From the NCBI RefSeq assembly GCF_907165205.1, contig NC_058195.1, forward strand, positions 20,976,936-21,040,935: a stretch of DNA of 64,000 nt. Reading direction: 5' to 3'. Position 1 is the stretch's first letter; each line of letters begins with the position of its first letter. Position numbers and translations under genes: made by a program. This DNA comes from Coccinella septempunctata (Eukaryota; Arthropoda; Insecta; Coleoptera; Coccinellidae). Below are positions 32,185 to 43,345 of the stretch, in pieces. The notes beneath the pieces are model-generated. The model did not search any database and was not told the DNA's origin. It saw nothing but the letters and a program-made list of their open reading frames with translations.

Positions 32185-32216
32185 CCTGGCAGCTATCTGG
32201 TAGATGGCCTGCCAGG
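32185..32216 (+). other. Hairpin at the 5' end of the Dong-like element
   Basis: CCTGGCAG (32185-32192) is perfectly complementary to CTGCCAGG (32209-32216); the 16-base loop holds another small complementary pair, CTA/TAG. It sits 10 bases after the element start. R2-group elements use HDV-like self-cleaving ribozymes in this position, but I could not fit the complete double pseudoknot here. Confidence 0.4.
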
Positions 32217-32371
32217 TAGCCATCGTAACGACGTAGACGGTGCAGCCAGCCAAGCCTGCTGTCCGCAGTCCCATTCCTTCTTCCTCTCTCTTTCACATCC
32301 TTTATAGGGGTGCTCTTTCTGCTCTCATTTCTCTACCCCTCACCCAAACCGAGAAAGGGGAGCACAAACCC

Positions 32372-33670
32372 ATGAAAATGGTGATTACGAGAAGCCTCGG
32401 AAACAAGTCGCTGCCTGGGGATCGTCAGGGCATGTCTGGAGCCGGCGCTGGACATGACAGCATGCGGGACGTCGGTGGCAGGATGTTGAGGAAGCAGGCT
32501 CCTGCTGCAAAAGAAGCTACAGCTCCAAAGCAACAACAGCAACCAACGAGTCCAATTCAATTGCCGACTCGAACCACTGAAGGTGCTGCGCAGGATATTC
32601 AGCCAGTGCTCACCCAAGCGGGGTTAGTGAGAAAGCGCATGAAGTGGACAACGTCCATGAATGAAACTATTGTGCGCATATATAACTCCATCACGGGACA
32701 AGGGCAGAACACGAACAACTATAGGAAAAGGCTCCATGAGGAGTTCTGCATTGCCTACCCAAATCTCAATGTCACTGAACAACGAGTGGCAGACCAGTAC
32801 CGCGTAATTCTGGGAAATGAACTAATACCAACGGCCCGAATCGACGCAATTAAATGAGAACTTCAGCATCCGCTAGCAATAGAGAATAACACCAACACCT
32901 CTGATGAAATTCACATACCTGGGCAACAACACCCAGAAGACATTGATACTGAAAGCCTTTCTTGCAAAGCAAATGAGCCTGAACACCAGGACGATAGGGA
33001 AGAGCTCCACCGACAAGTTGACTCTGACATGAGGAAATACTTTGCCGAACTGGAAGGAACAGATCCTCTTCATCGAGTAGCACCTCCACGACTCAATACA
33101 TCCAAGAAACTGTCACTTATAATCGACATCTTGAATAAGGACGTTTTACCTGAATACCTACAGAACGGAAGTTCATTGGAATATCTGCATCTAGTTTTTC
33201 ACTGTGCAGCGCTGACGACAGCGAAAACCATAGGGGCAAAAATTCGCCAAACGAACAACGATGGTCCAAAATTACACAAATTACACGCGCCAGCATGGCA
33301 GAAACGTCTTCAACACAAAACAGAAAGGCTAAGAAGAGACATTGGACGACTGATGGAGTACTTGAACGGGAATCGAGGAAGAAAGGTTGTGAAAGCTGCC
33401 AAAGATATCATGGACAGAAACAGGACACACACAGAACGAGAGACGGAGAATGCTACAGCTCACCATTGCCTCGACACTCTGAAGCAAAAATTGAGTCTGT
33501 ATGCAGAACGCCTGAGGAGATATAAAAGCAATTATAGCCGGAAAAGAGACAATAATTCATTCGAAAAGTCGGAAGAATCTTTCTACCGGTCACTCACATC
33601 GTCGGATGGACAAAATGGAAAATTACCACCCAACGAAACCTCAGTTCAATGGAGATACCGGATGGATTGA
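32372..33670 (+). pseudogene. Dong-like ORF, N-terminal region
   Basis: Starts at ATG 32372 (MKMVITRSLGNK). It is interrupted by a single TGA at 32855-32857; the same frame is open on both sides up to 33670. A Gln/Pro/Ala-rich segment leads into a Myb/helix-turn-helix-like stretch (RKRMKWTTSMNETIVRIYN), which in this clade binds target DNA, and then a basic helical region before the RT. A +1 shift between 33606 and 33670 leads into the RT frame. Confidence 0.75.
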
Positions 33671-34394
33671 AGATGAAAAATCTGAAGCTATAAAATATGA
33701 GCCGATGCAGCATGACATGATCACAATTGAAGAAGTGAAATCAGCTATCAGAGGACTGCACAACTGGAAAGCACCTGGGCCTGATGGATTACAGAACTTC
33801 TGGATCAAGAAACTTTGGATCATGCATGACAAATTGACCTCCGCAATAAATGATGTCATTGTAAATCCTGAAAGTATGCCAGTATTCCTTACACATGGCA
33901 CAACATATCTGTTACCTAAAGACCAAAGGAATACAGAAGACCCATCCAAGTACCGACCGATCACATGTCTTCCAACGATGTACAAATTAATCACATCGTG
34001 CATATCAAACCGAATTCACAACCATTGCGAAAGAAATAACATCATCGCCATGCAACAGAAAGGATGCACCAAAGACAGCCGAGGGTGCAAAGAACAACTA
34101 ATAATAGATTCAGTTGTCTGCAATCAAGCGTTCTCCAAGCGAAGGAATCTTTACGCTGCGTACATAGACTACAAAAAAGCATTCGATTCTATACCTCACG
34201 AATGGCTCTTGACGATCTTGAAGATTTACAAGGTGGATCCCAATATTGTTAAGTTCCTGAAAAACGCCATGTCAACCTGGCGTACTAGTCTTCAAATGAA
34301 AGCAGCAGATTGCTCCATTACAACAGGACCTATTCCAATAAGACTCGCTGAGCCCTCTGTGGTTCTGCATGGCCCTGAATCCCTTGTCTCATAG
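33606..34394 (+). pseudogene. Dong-like ORF, reverse transcriptase N-terminal half
   Basis: RT blocks HNWKAPGPDGLQNFWIKKL, YRPITCLPTMYKLITSCI and YAAYIDYKKAFDSIPHEWL (first catalytic Asp) are clear. The frame degenerates at about 34345, where the expected QGDSLSP block is read in another register, and overlaps the next frame from 34369. A small deletion or frameshift in that block is the cause. Confidence 0.85.
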
Positions 34395-36102
34395 ATTGAA
34401 TTCTACGGATTACGGATTTTCCATCAAGAGCGGCAGTAGAACTATGATGAAACTGAATCATCTCCTTTACATGGACGATTTGAAACTCTTCGCATCTACC
34501 AAAAAACAAATGCAACTGATGCTGAAAATGGTGGAAGGATTCTCGGAAGACATCAAAATGAAGTTTGGACTAGAAAAATGTCGACTGCTAAACATAACGA
34601 GAGGGAAAATAGAAGATGGTACGTTCAAACTCAAGGAAGGTGCAGAAATTGAAGCATTAAAGGAAGGAGACACATACAAGTATCTAGGCATAAAACAGGC
34701 AAGAAAAATCAATCAGACTCAGATGAAGAAAGAATTAACGGAGGAGTTCACCCGAAGATTGAGGAGGATAATGAGAACTGGTCTTAACAGCAAGAATCTG
34801 ATGAAAGCGATTAACACCTACGCTTGCTCGGCGCTGAGCTATTCATTTGGTATAATCTCTTGGACGACCACCGATTTAGCAGCTTTACAGAGAAAAATAA
34901 GGACGATGCTGACTAAACACAATAAACATCACCCCAAAAGCTCAATAGAACGGACAGAGCTGCCACGACATCTTGGGGGTAGAGGAATTGTTGATTTGTC
35001 CAACCGTATATCCCAGGAAATTGAAGGACTTCGAAACTATTTCTTGAGCAAGGCAGCTTCGTCAGAACTCCATCGAGTAGTTTGTGTTGCTGATACTTCT
35101 ACACCGTTAAAGCTACACCAGGATCACCTGGAAACCGTCGAACACTCTGCAGAAGGTAAAATGCAGAAACTGATTGGCAAATCTTTGCATGGGAGGCACC
35201 AGAATGAGGTCAACCATGATTACGTCGACATATCTGCGTCGAACTACTGGTTGACTTCCGGAAGGTTGTTTCCTGAGACAGAGGGCTTCATGCTCGCCAT
35301 CCAGGATCAGGTGATTCCAACAAGAAATTACATGAGATACATCGCCAAGGATGCCTCAGTGGCGGACGATAGCTGTCGTTATGGCTGTGCGACACATGAA
35401 ACTATCCAGCACATCACCGGGGGATGTCAGAAGTTCGCGGGCACAGAGTACAAAAATAGACATGATGCTGTTGGCAAGATTCTTCACCAAGAATTGGCAC
35501 TAAAACACCAACTTCTAACTTCGAAAAGGGTTCCTTATTACAATTACCATCCAGATGCTGTGCTGGAAAACGAACATCACAAGCTCTACTGGGATCGCAC
35601 TGTTCTCACAGACCGGAAAATAACCCACAATAGACCAGACCTCATATTGCTCAATAAGGTTGAGGACACAGCACTATTCATCGACGTGGCAATTCCAAAT
35701 AATAACAATCTTCTAGATAGACACACTGAAAAAATTTCAAAATACAGAGATCTCGAGGAACAAACCAGAAGACAGTGGAAGCTGAAAGATATAAAGACCA
35801 TCCCTATTGTCATTTCATCTACAGGCCTGATACCGAATAAACTACTAGAGAACTTGAGAAAACTTCAGTTGGACGAAAATATTTATAAAGTCATGCAGAA
35901 GGCGGTACTGCTCGGAACGGCGAGAACTGTACGCAAGTACATGGGGAATGCAGAGGAACACCGTCTGCTCCGACAGGAAGTGCGGGTGGAGCAGGAATCC
36001 AACCTACAGCAGGGAGCCGAGGAGCGACCCGAACCCAACCACCACCACGAGCCCGAAAACCTGGAAAGGGCTCCAACAGAGCTTAATCCTTTTGATATCT
36101 GA
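34369..36102 (+). pseudogene. Dong-like ORF: RT C-terminal half, CCHC, restriction-like endonuclease
   Basis: A 577-residue frame. YMDD at residues 34-37 is the RT active site; KYLGIKQA follows in the thumb. A CCHC zinc site is formed by C336, C340, H348 and C353. The endonuclease has RPDLILLNKVEDTALFIDV with Asp424 and Asp439, the PD...D core of R2/R4-type nucleases that nick the target for primed reverse transcription. The tail is Glu/Pro/His-rich. The 5' part of the RT lies in the preceding frame. Confidence 0.88.
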
Positions 36103-36309
36103 GATATCTGGGATGAGTGAATTTTCCTCTGGAGAGGAGTGTGAAAGCCGCAAGGCTAAAGTCATAATTTATTTGACCATCAATAAATACAAGGTATGTC
36201 AAATCGAAAAGAAGTAAAGAAACAAGCACAAATACATAAAAACGACGCATACAATTTATAAAACAAATATAGTTGACACTGAAATAGAAATATTACTCAA
36301 CAATTTTAT

Positions 36310-36846
36310 CTATTTAGAGCAGTATTGAATAAATTCCTCTACGCTATAGAAGCAATTCTCTATGAGGCAGGACTTCAAACCTCGTCTGAACGCCTTGGCA
36401 CTCAACCTAGTTAAAGAGCAGGGCAACAAATTATATAACTTAATTCCTACATGATATGGAGATCGTTCATGGAAAGAGTGAGAGTGCTTAGGAATATGCA
36501 ACTTATGCATATTTCTAGTGGAATATTGATGAAACTCAGATCGTTTCGTCAAATTCTCCTTTATATCGTGAACATAGATAAGTAAATAATACATATAAAT
36601 ACAAGGAAAAGACAATAAACCATGAGCAATAAGAGCGGGTCTGACGGAAGATCTCGAATCGATGCCAAAAAGCAACCTTAAAATGCGCTTCTGAACAATG
36701 AAGACACTCCTCCAGTCCACAGCCGCCCCCCAGACGACAACATTGTACCGTAGCACCGAGTATATGTTCGAAAAGTAATAGGTCAATGCAGCGTCTGTGT
36801 CAATAAATTCCTTTATATTGTACAGAGTGTAGTAGCATTTATTCAA
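36310..36846 (-). pseudogene. CR1/jockey-like LINE ORF2, C-terminal region
   Basis: Follows the RT in a shifted frame. It contains FSNIYSVLRYNVVVWG, IVQKRILRLLFGI and a terminal block TRNMHKLHIPKHSH...GIKLYNLLP, typical of the C-terminus of CR1/jockey-type ORF2 proteins. It is joined to the RT frame (36839-37456) by a one- or two-base shift near 36840. Confidence 0.8.
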
Positions 36847-37456
36847 TTTTTTTACAAATTTTATTTATCTCGGCAGACCATTTCAAATTACTGTCCAATA
36901 TAGTGCCGAGAAGGCTGACCTGCGATGATGCCGTTAAAATGCCCCCATTGAGTTTGAATGATCGCAAAAAAGGCTCCCTATATTGATTATGAAACTCGAC
37001 TATTGTTGACTTCTCCGAGTTTATGATGAGTTTGTTACGCTCACACCAGTCTATAAATTGAGCAATAACTGTTTGCAATTTTACTAGTAAACGATCACGA
37101 CACCTATCACTGATCACTATCGTGGTGTCGTCAGCATAAAGGAAAACTCTACATTCCGTAATAAATTCAGGTAAGTCATTAATTAATATTAAAAATAATA
37201 AAGGCCCCAACACACTACCCTGTGGGGTGCCAATAGGTACCGCGAAAACGTCGGACCGCTCACCATCAATAGTCACAACAATCGAGCGATCTTTCAAGAA
37301 CGATGTAAACCACTGATTCAGGAAATCTCTAACACCCAAATGCTCCATCTTTTTAGACACAAAATCTGCATCAAGACAATCAAATGCCTTACGCAGATCG
37401 AAGCAGAGCATTATCACAAATTCTCCCCTGTCCATACTTGAGGATATATGTTGCAC
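36839..37456 (-). pseudogene. CR1/jockey-like LINE ORF2, RT catalytic core
   Basis: CFDLRKAFDCLDADF, IGTPQGSVLGPLLFLILINDLP and YADDTTIV are the RT fingers/palm motifs with all catalytic Asp residues. It overlaps the upstream frame at 37414-37456 in a different register; a small indel there separates it from the HGFRPNRST block. Confidence 0.9.
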
Positions 37457-38256
37457 AATGTGTTTGTCGATCGGTTTGGCCTAAAACCGTGTTGAGACTC
37501 CGATAGTAACCTACCTCTTTCAAAGAACTTCATAAGCCGACGAACCATTGTTTTCTCAAAAATCTTGGAAAAAATTCCAACCGTTGTAATAGGCCGATAG
37601 TTGTTAATATCAGTAGGACTATGCTTTTTAAGCAGAGGAATTGTGCGCCCGGTCTTCAAAATGTTCGGGAAAACACCACTCAACACGGAAGAATTGATAG
37701 CATCCGCAATATGATGACTAATCACATCAACGGAATACTTCAGAACAGACACCGGAATCTCGTCTACGCCTGTAGAACGCTTATTTGGTAGCGCATTGAT
37801 AAGTTCGTGTATTTCGCCAGGGGTGATGGGATCAAAATACATGGATTCGGCGACTCTACATCTCGCAGTTGTGCATCCAATTCCGCCTGGGTCCCGGAAA
37901 TACTTGTCTACCATATTCTTCGCAGTATTTGCAAAAAACTTGCCGAACTCTCGACATGAATCCGCGGTATCGGCAATCATATGTCCATTCATTTCTAATT
38001 TCAGGCCGGGTCGAGAGGAATACTCCGATTTAATTGATTTCCCATATGGTCTTGTTTTTATTCGTGCTATTATTAATTTTGTCATAAATAAAACTCCGCT
38101 TTTCCTGTTCCACCGTACGTGTAATATCGAGTTTCAGACGCCTGCACTCGTCCTTCATATTGTCATCATGAAAAAACAAAGATGACTTAGACAGGAATTC
38201 CAATTGTCTGAATTTCATCTTGACTTCATCTGAATATCTGGGTTTATCGCATAAAC
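37414..38256 (-). pseudogene. CR1/jockey-like LINE ORF2, RT N-terminal region
   Basis: 38085-37414 carries STGVDEIPVSVLK, NNYRPITTVGIFSKIFEK and SESQHGFRPNRST. The preceding linker (38218-38030) reads RYSDEVKMKFRQLEF in another register, so at least one more frameshift lies near 38060. The coding sequence is interrupted at 38257 by a short LTR-like insertion and resumes at 38489 as the endonuclease. Confidence 0.8.
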
Positions 38257-38488
38257 TGTAACGGTTTTATTTCCGTATTTAAATATATTTTTCAAATAAC
38301 GAGACTGCTGGATGTATTAATTTAATTTATTATGAAACACAACCAGGTAACTTTATTACAGGCAGGTTCAACGATGACTGAACGTTGACTTCGATACAGA
38401 ACAATCACATACATACAACATGTGTATAACAAGAAGTTTTATACTTGAATCAAATGGCCTCAGCCTTAACAATATCCTTACAATAACA
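38257..38488 (-). mobile_element. Candidate small solo LTR inside LINE ORF2
   Basis: On the minus strand it starts TGTTATTGTAAGG and ends AAACCGTTACA (TG...CA) and has TATAAAA about 50 bp in and two AATAAA-like sites. LINE coding sequence is readable on both sides (KHTKIR before, KPRYSDEVKM after), so 230 bp of foreign sequence is present. I found no clear target duplication, hence moderate confidence. Confidence 0.45.
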
Positions 38489-39382
38489 TCTGATTTTCGT
38501 ATGCTTAGTGGGAAATACCACCTGAAAACACCACATAAAGGTATCATAGAATACAGAAAATGTGTCGACGTCCGTGCATTCATGGTAATCAAACAGGAGG
38601 TTCCTGCTTAAAAGGCTATTGAACTCGTTCAAGGATTCTGTATTGAAGGACCTAGAATATCTCTCAAACATCGTATGCCTATGCGGTTCGACCGATTGTG
38701 CGAAAATTTCAACGATCTGAAAATGATGATCTGATAGGCCAGAAGGGGTGTTTTCAACATTAATTTGATTAGAGGCTGACCCATTCGTAAAAACATAGTC
38801 AATGCTACTTTGGCTGGTTACACCGTTACAATTAGTAAATATCCTAGTCGGAGAGCTAACCATGGAGTGAAGGTCGAAAGCATTAAGAATGTTTCTGAGA
38901 GATTTTGTCTTATAGCAGCTAGTATCCATCTCATCGATATTAAAATCACCACAAATCAAACAACAAGAAAAAGTCGAGGTCACCTCTCCCAGCATCGAGG
39001 CGAAAGCGCTCTCAAAAATTTCGAGATCCCCTCCATCAGACCTATAGACACATATAATACATACATTATCAGAAACAGAGACGCCGCAGCACTCAAACGA
39101 AAGCTCAACATTATAATTTTCAAGAAAAGATAATCTCTCACAGTAACTGAAAATATTCTGTTTAACATAAATTATAGTTCCCCCATGAATGTGTTTGGAT
39201 CTACAAAATTGTGAAATCTGTACATACTGAGCGAGTTTGAATAAATTAATATCATGCTCTGCAGTTCTCCAGTGTTCACTCAAACATATAATATCCGGAT
39301 TTTTTTCGGTCAACAGTAATGGAAGAAGAGAAAGTTTATTAGACAAGCACTGGATATTAAGATGCATAACCTTAAAATAACT
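38489..39382 (-). pseudogene. CR1/jockey-like LINE ORF2, endonuclease domain
   Basis: AP-type endonuclease: MHLNIQCLSNKL, CLSEHW (Glu), CVYRSDGG, CGDFNID (Asp/Asn), SIDYVFTNG and SGLSDHHFQ (catalytic His). The first codons at the PLE border come from PLE sequence and the last dozen before the stop at 38450 come from the LTR-like insert, so neither apparent end is native. The native start is probably close to MHLN at about 39370. Confidence 0.9.
39371..39382. other. 12-bp target duplication, left copy
   Basis: CTTAAAATAACT, identical to 58788-58799. The two copies enclose the whole PLE complex, and the LINE reads on at both sides. Confidence 0.85.
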
Positions 39383-40109
39383 CTGTATCAGGATTTTCGT
39401 CCATGTTATCAATAATAAAAACCAATTATCGGGAATTTGGACTTTTATTGTGAATGTTAAATTACCTTAAATCTTCGCCGACGTTTCGGACACAAACTTG
39501 TTCCTTTATCAAGGCTAAAATGTAACAAAGTATAAAATTGCAGAGTTCACCCGGAAGAGCACGAAACAGGTACCCACCTCGAATTTTCATTAATTTAACA
39601 TGTAAGCTTTTGGAAGAATGATCATTAATTTTAAAACTTTGCAACTCATTTGGTGAGATTTTTCTCTATCTTTCGGAAGTACGTGAACATATGAACGGAC
39701 AACAAAGTTTTAGGTTGGAGCATAGAATAATGTTTTTTGTTTTTTCTTTTCTCAAGGTTTGTGATCCAGGTGGGCATCCGAATCCTGCCCTCCCAAGCGC
39801 CATTCGCATCAACATGATTAAAACAGTGTGATGTAGAAATCAAAAAGGTTTTGACAAACAATCCACAAATCAATATAACACACATAAACAATCAATTGGG
39901 CAACAATACAAATACAATGATGTTACATAAATCTTCAAATATAATTTCGACAGATCACAGTTATTCGAGCATTACAAAGTTTTCTGAATATTAACAACAT
40001 TAAAAATATATCACAGCACTACTACCTTCCAAAGATTAAAGAATACTATTCTTAAACAATTTCATTTTTGATGAGAAATATAGTCAAAAACCATCCACCA
40101 ACCATTACT
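39383..40109 (-). repeat. PLE terminal repeat (pLTR) and 3' UTR, unit 1
   Basis: Region between the ORF stop and the element 3' end. It contains the hammerhead-like motif at 39473-39519 and the conserved 3' end CCTGATACAG (element sense) exactly at the target duplication. Small frames of 60 and 81 codons are conserved in all units, most likely because the copies are young. Confidence 0.8.
39473..39519 (-). ncRNA. Hammerhead-ribozyme-like motif, PLE unit 1
   Basis: In element sense GCC, then TTGATAA, a stem-loop GGA...TCC, then GAAACGTC and GGC. This is the order helix I, core, helix II, GAA-A, helix III, cleavage-site C, helix I of a type I hammerhead. PLE terminal repeats are known to carry such motifs. 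The core reads U at position 3 and A at position 8 in place of C and G. Confidence 0.45.
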
Positions 40110-41666
40110 CTAAGTTCTACCATTATTATTCATTAAACTATCATAAATTTTGCTGAGGTGTTGAGTATCCTCTCTGAAGTTAACTGTGTTGTGCGTTCTG
40201 ATGTGAATCATTTCACTAATTAACCTTCTGTTGTAATGTTGTTCTACGTCCAATATTGTAACCCCGCCAAAGTCAAATCTGTGTCCTTCTGTGTGAGTGT
40301 GTGCCGTCAGTGCCGTCTTTTGTGTATTGTCAAATTTCCTTGAGTCAATAGTATGTTGTCTGATTCGTTCTTGTAGAAGTTGTCTTGTCTGTCCTATGTA
40401 GCATTTTTGGCAATTAGAGCATTCAATCTTATAGACCAGTTCTGATTGTTTCAAAAGAGGTGTTTTGTCCTTTAATTTGGTGTAAAACAATCTTTTATTA
40501 TCCATTTTGTTATAGAAAGCTGCAGTACAATTGTGTTCTTTAAAAATTTTATTAATTTTATATGACAAAATTGGGTAGAATACTAACTTGGAAAATTTTT
40601 TCAATGTGGTCTGTGATGATGATGTTTGTTGGTGTGGTCTGTCTGTATTGTCCTGAGTGTCAGCATTTGTTGTCACATTTGGTCTTCTTGTTTGTCGATA
40701 GTTATTGATACATGTTTTTACATAATGTATCGGATAGTTATTACTTGTCAGTATTTTTGTGACCTTTTGGAGATTTTCAAAATGATATTCTTCATTACTC
40801 AACACCACTGCTCTGTTTATTAAATTCATTGCAATGTTTTTCTTTTGTGAGGCACTGTGGTTGGAAAAGAAGTTAATACATCTATTTGAATTTATGGGTT
40901 TTATGTACCAGTTAGTTTTGAGTTCATTTTTATCTCTGATTATTACTATGTCCAAGAAGGTAATTCTAAAATTTGATTCTCTTTCTAAGGTAAATACAAT
41001 GTTTTTGTGAAATGAGTTGAATACGTCGAGAGTTTCTTCGGTTTTGCTTTTGGGAACCAAGATTAAGGTATCGTCAGCATATAATCTTAACAGTGGAATT
41101 GCAAAATCCAATCTTGCGACCGCAAAATCAAACAAAGCATGCATTATCAAATTTGCGAAAGTGGTACTTTCTGGAGAACCCATTGCTGTACCTTCAATTT
41201 GTTGGTAATGAGCATTGTTGAAAGAAAAACAACCACCGTCAAAGCATAAGTCGACCAAGGTCAAAAAATCACTCCTACTTAAATTAGTGAAGTTTTTTAT
41301 GTAATGCCACTGTGATGCTATGGTTATGCTAACAAGTTGTTTCGGTATATTTGTAAACAATGATACTACATCCAACGAAATCAACTCATAATCTTCTGGT
41401 ACTTCCACCAATTTAAGTTCTTCCACTAATGTATAAGAGTTCTTCACATTAAATCTTGATGTTGACAATACATTGCTCAATATACCATGTAGAAATTTTC
41501 CAATTTCATAGCTAGGAGACTTAATGCTACTTACTACCGGTCTTAAGTTAATATTTTGTTCGTGTGTTTTTCTTAAGAAATAAATTTTTGGTGACACACT
41601 ATTGTGAGTAATTAATGATTTGTATTCTATTTCAGATATACTGGAGTTTGATTTTAAATGTTTCAA
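40110..41666 (-). pseudogene. PLE unit 1: reverse transcriptase and GIY-YIG endonuclease
   Basis: 518 codons after a homopolymer shift. RT: SLDVVSLFTNIP (98-109), GTAMGSPESTTFANL (159-173), and the active site, here YADD (196-199) where all other copies in the window have YVDD. GIY-YIG nuclease: YKIECSNCQKCYIGQT (412-426), Arg434, Glu485, with the Cys/His pairs typical of Penelope. The apparent start is TTG and not genuine; the frame is open upstream to the T14 tract at about 41690-41703 that throws it out of register with the N-terminal domain. Confidence 0.93.
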
Positions 41667-41679
41667 GAAATTGTTAATT

Positions 41680-42474
41680 TTATCTTGTGTTTTTTTTTTT
41701 TTTAGTAGGATCTGATTTTAGTTTTTTATATGTTGACTCATTATTTAACATTTTTTCAGCTTCAGTTATGTAATCTTCTCTCAACATTAGTACGGTGGTG
41801 TTACCCTTATCAGAGTTGCTTATAATGATGTTCGGATGGTCTCTCACAAATTTGGATGTAGTCCTATAATATTTCTTCAGTGGATCATTTATTGGTTTCT
41901 TCTGTCTTATGAAGTTGTTGATAACTCCCACACATCTGTTTCTTATTGAATTTCTTTCTTCTTCATTCTTGGTTACCGTTTGTGCGAAGTCTTCAATATC
42001 CTTGATCAACTCCAGCCTCGGCAATCGCTGTGGTACGATTCCATGCTTTGGACCAAGTCCCAAGACAATCTTCGCTTCTTCAGGGATACTAACATCAGTA
42101 TAGTTCTTTATGCGTTGGTCCGCATTAGTAACTTTGAAAGGCTGTGTTTGGTCTTCCACTAGTTTTTCAAATTTTTTTATGTTAGCCCTCTTGATCTTCT
42201 TAAATGTGTTCAAGAAATATTTTTCGCTCATATTTTCAATGGTGTCTATAATTTTGGGGCAGACTTTTTCTCTTTTAAGTTGTTCATTGATGTTTTTTAT
42301 TTTCTCTATAACTGCTCGTTTTTTCCAAACTGATATTTTAATCTCTATATTTAGTATGGACTTTCGAAATTTTCTCATGCATCTGTCAACCAAATGAGCA
42401 TAGGGGTGTTCTTCCAATTGTAAGGTGTTAATTTCCCTTATGTTATTAATTATGTGATTAGGGAAAACTTCCAA
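41680..42474 (-). pseudogene. PLE unit 1: N-terminal domain
   Basis: A helical, Lys-rich domain ending in HPNIIISNSDKGNTTVLMLREDY and TYKKLKSDPT, the conserved PLE segment that leads into the RT. It ends at the 14-base A-run (T-run on the plus strand). Upstream, an extra G near 42510 shifts it out of frame with the first 54 codons (42640-42479, MDENPDTDLTPGG...). Confidence 0.85.
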
Positions 42475-42478
42475 TGTT

Positions 42479-42640
42479 CTACATCTCAGTAGAAAAATTA
42501 GCCTGTTTTTCCAGTGATGCCAACTTCTTATTTAAGTTGATCATGCTTTTGCAACGGAAACATACTTCATTACCATAGATCTCTTTAATTTGTTCAAATA
42601 ATCCCCCAGGGGTTAAATCTGTATCAGGATTTTCGTCCAT
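42479..42640 (-). pseudogene. PLE unit 1: first codons of the ORF
   Basis: ATG at 42640, MDENPDTDLTPGGLFEQIKEIYGNEVCFRCKSM, matching the plus-strand units, then a private one-base insertion and a stop. The CFRC pair may be part of a small zinc site. Confidence 0.75.
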
Positions 42641-42708
42641 GTTATCAATAATAAAAACCAATTATCGGGAATTTGGACTTTTATTGTGAATGTTAAATTA
42701 CCTTAAAT

Positions 42709-42755
42709 CTTCGCCGACGTTTCGGACACAAACTTGTTCCTTTATCAAGGCTAAA
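42709..42755 (-). ncRNA. Hammerhead-ribozyme-like motif, PLE unit 2
   Basis: Identical to the motif at 39473-39519. Confidence 0.45.
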
Positions 42756-43345
42756 ATGTAACAAAGTATAAAATTGCAGAGTTCACCCGGAAGAGCACGA
42801 AACAGGTACCCACCTCGAATTTTCATTAATTTAACATGTAAGCTTTTGGAAGAATGATCATTAATTTTAAAACTTTGCAACTCATTTGGTGAGATTTTTC
42901 TCTATCTTTCGGAAGTACGTGAACATATGAACGGACAACAAAGTTTTAGGTTGGAGCATAGAATAATGTTTTTTGTTTTTTCTTTTCTCAAGGTTTGTGA
43001 TCCAGGTGGGCATCCGAATCCTGCCCTCCCAAGCGCCATTCGCATCAACATGATTAAAACAGTGTGATGTAGAAATCAAAAAGGTTTTGACAAACAATCC
43101 ACAAATCAATATAACACACATAAACAATCAATTGGGCAACAATACAAATACAATGATGTTACATAAATCTTCAAATATAATTTCGACAGATCACAGTTAT
43201 TCGAGCATTACAAAGTTTTCTGAATATTAACAACATTAAAAATATATCACAGCACTACTACCTTCCAAAGATTAAAGAATACTATTCTTAAACAATTTCA
43301 TTTTTGATGAGAAATATAGTCAAAAACCATCCACCAACCATTACT

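Larger units (their letters stand above)
32175..36175 (+). mobile_element. R4/Dong-like LINE with restriction-like endonuclease, near full length
   Basis: One ORF with an RT in the middle and a C-terminal CCHC plus PD-(D/E)xK endonuclease, the layout of the R2/R4 group and not of AP-endonuclease LINEs. It starts at a (TAA)n tract and ends in a GC-containing 3' segment (GTGTGAAAGCCGCAAGGCTA) followed by AAGTCATAATTTATT. The ORF is broken by one in-frame TGA and two frameshifts. The R4-clade assignment is from architecture and target; a tree would settle it. Confidence 0.8.
36176..39382 (-). mobile_element. CR1/jockey-like LINE, 3' part (split by the PLE complex)
   Basis: Minus-strand LINE whose ORF2 endonuclease begins at the PLE junction (39382) and whose RT runs leftward to 36310. 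The 5' part with the ORF1 end continues at 58800-59145, on the far side of the PLE insertion. The 12-bp CTTAAAATAACT at 39371-39382 is repeated at 58788-58799. The exact 3' end is uncertain; no polyA is visible before the Dong-like tail. Confidence 0.8.

Noticed and set aside
39462..39891. Conserved 60- and 81-codon frames in every PLE terminal repeat as possible small genes.
   Set aside because: Conservation is explained by near identity of the copies; the 60-codon frame overlaps the hammerhead-like motif and neither has a recognisable domain.
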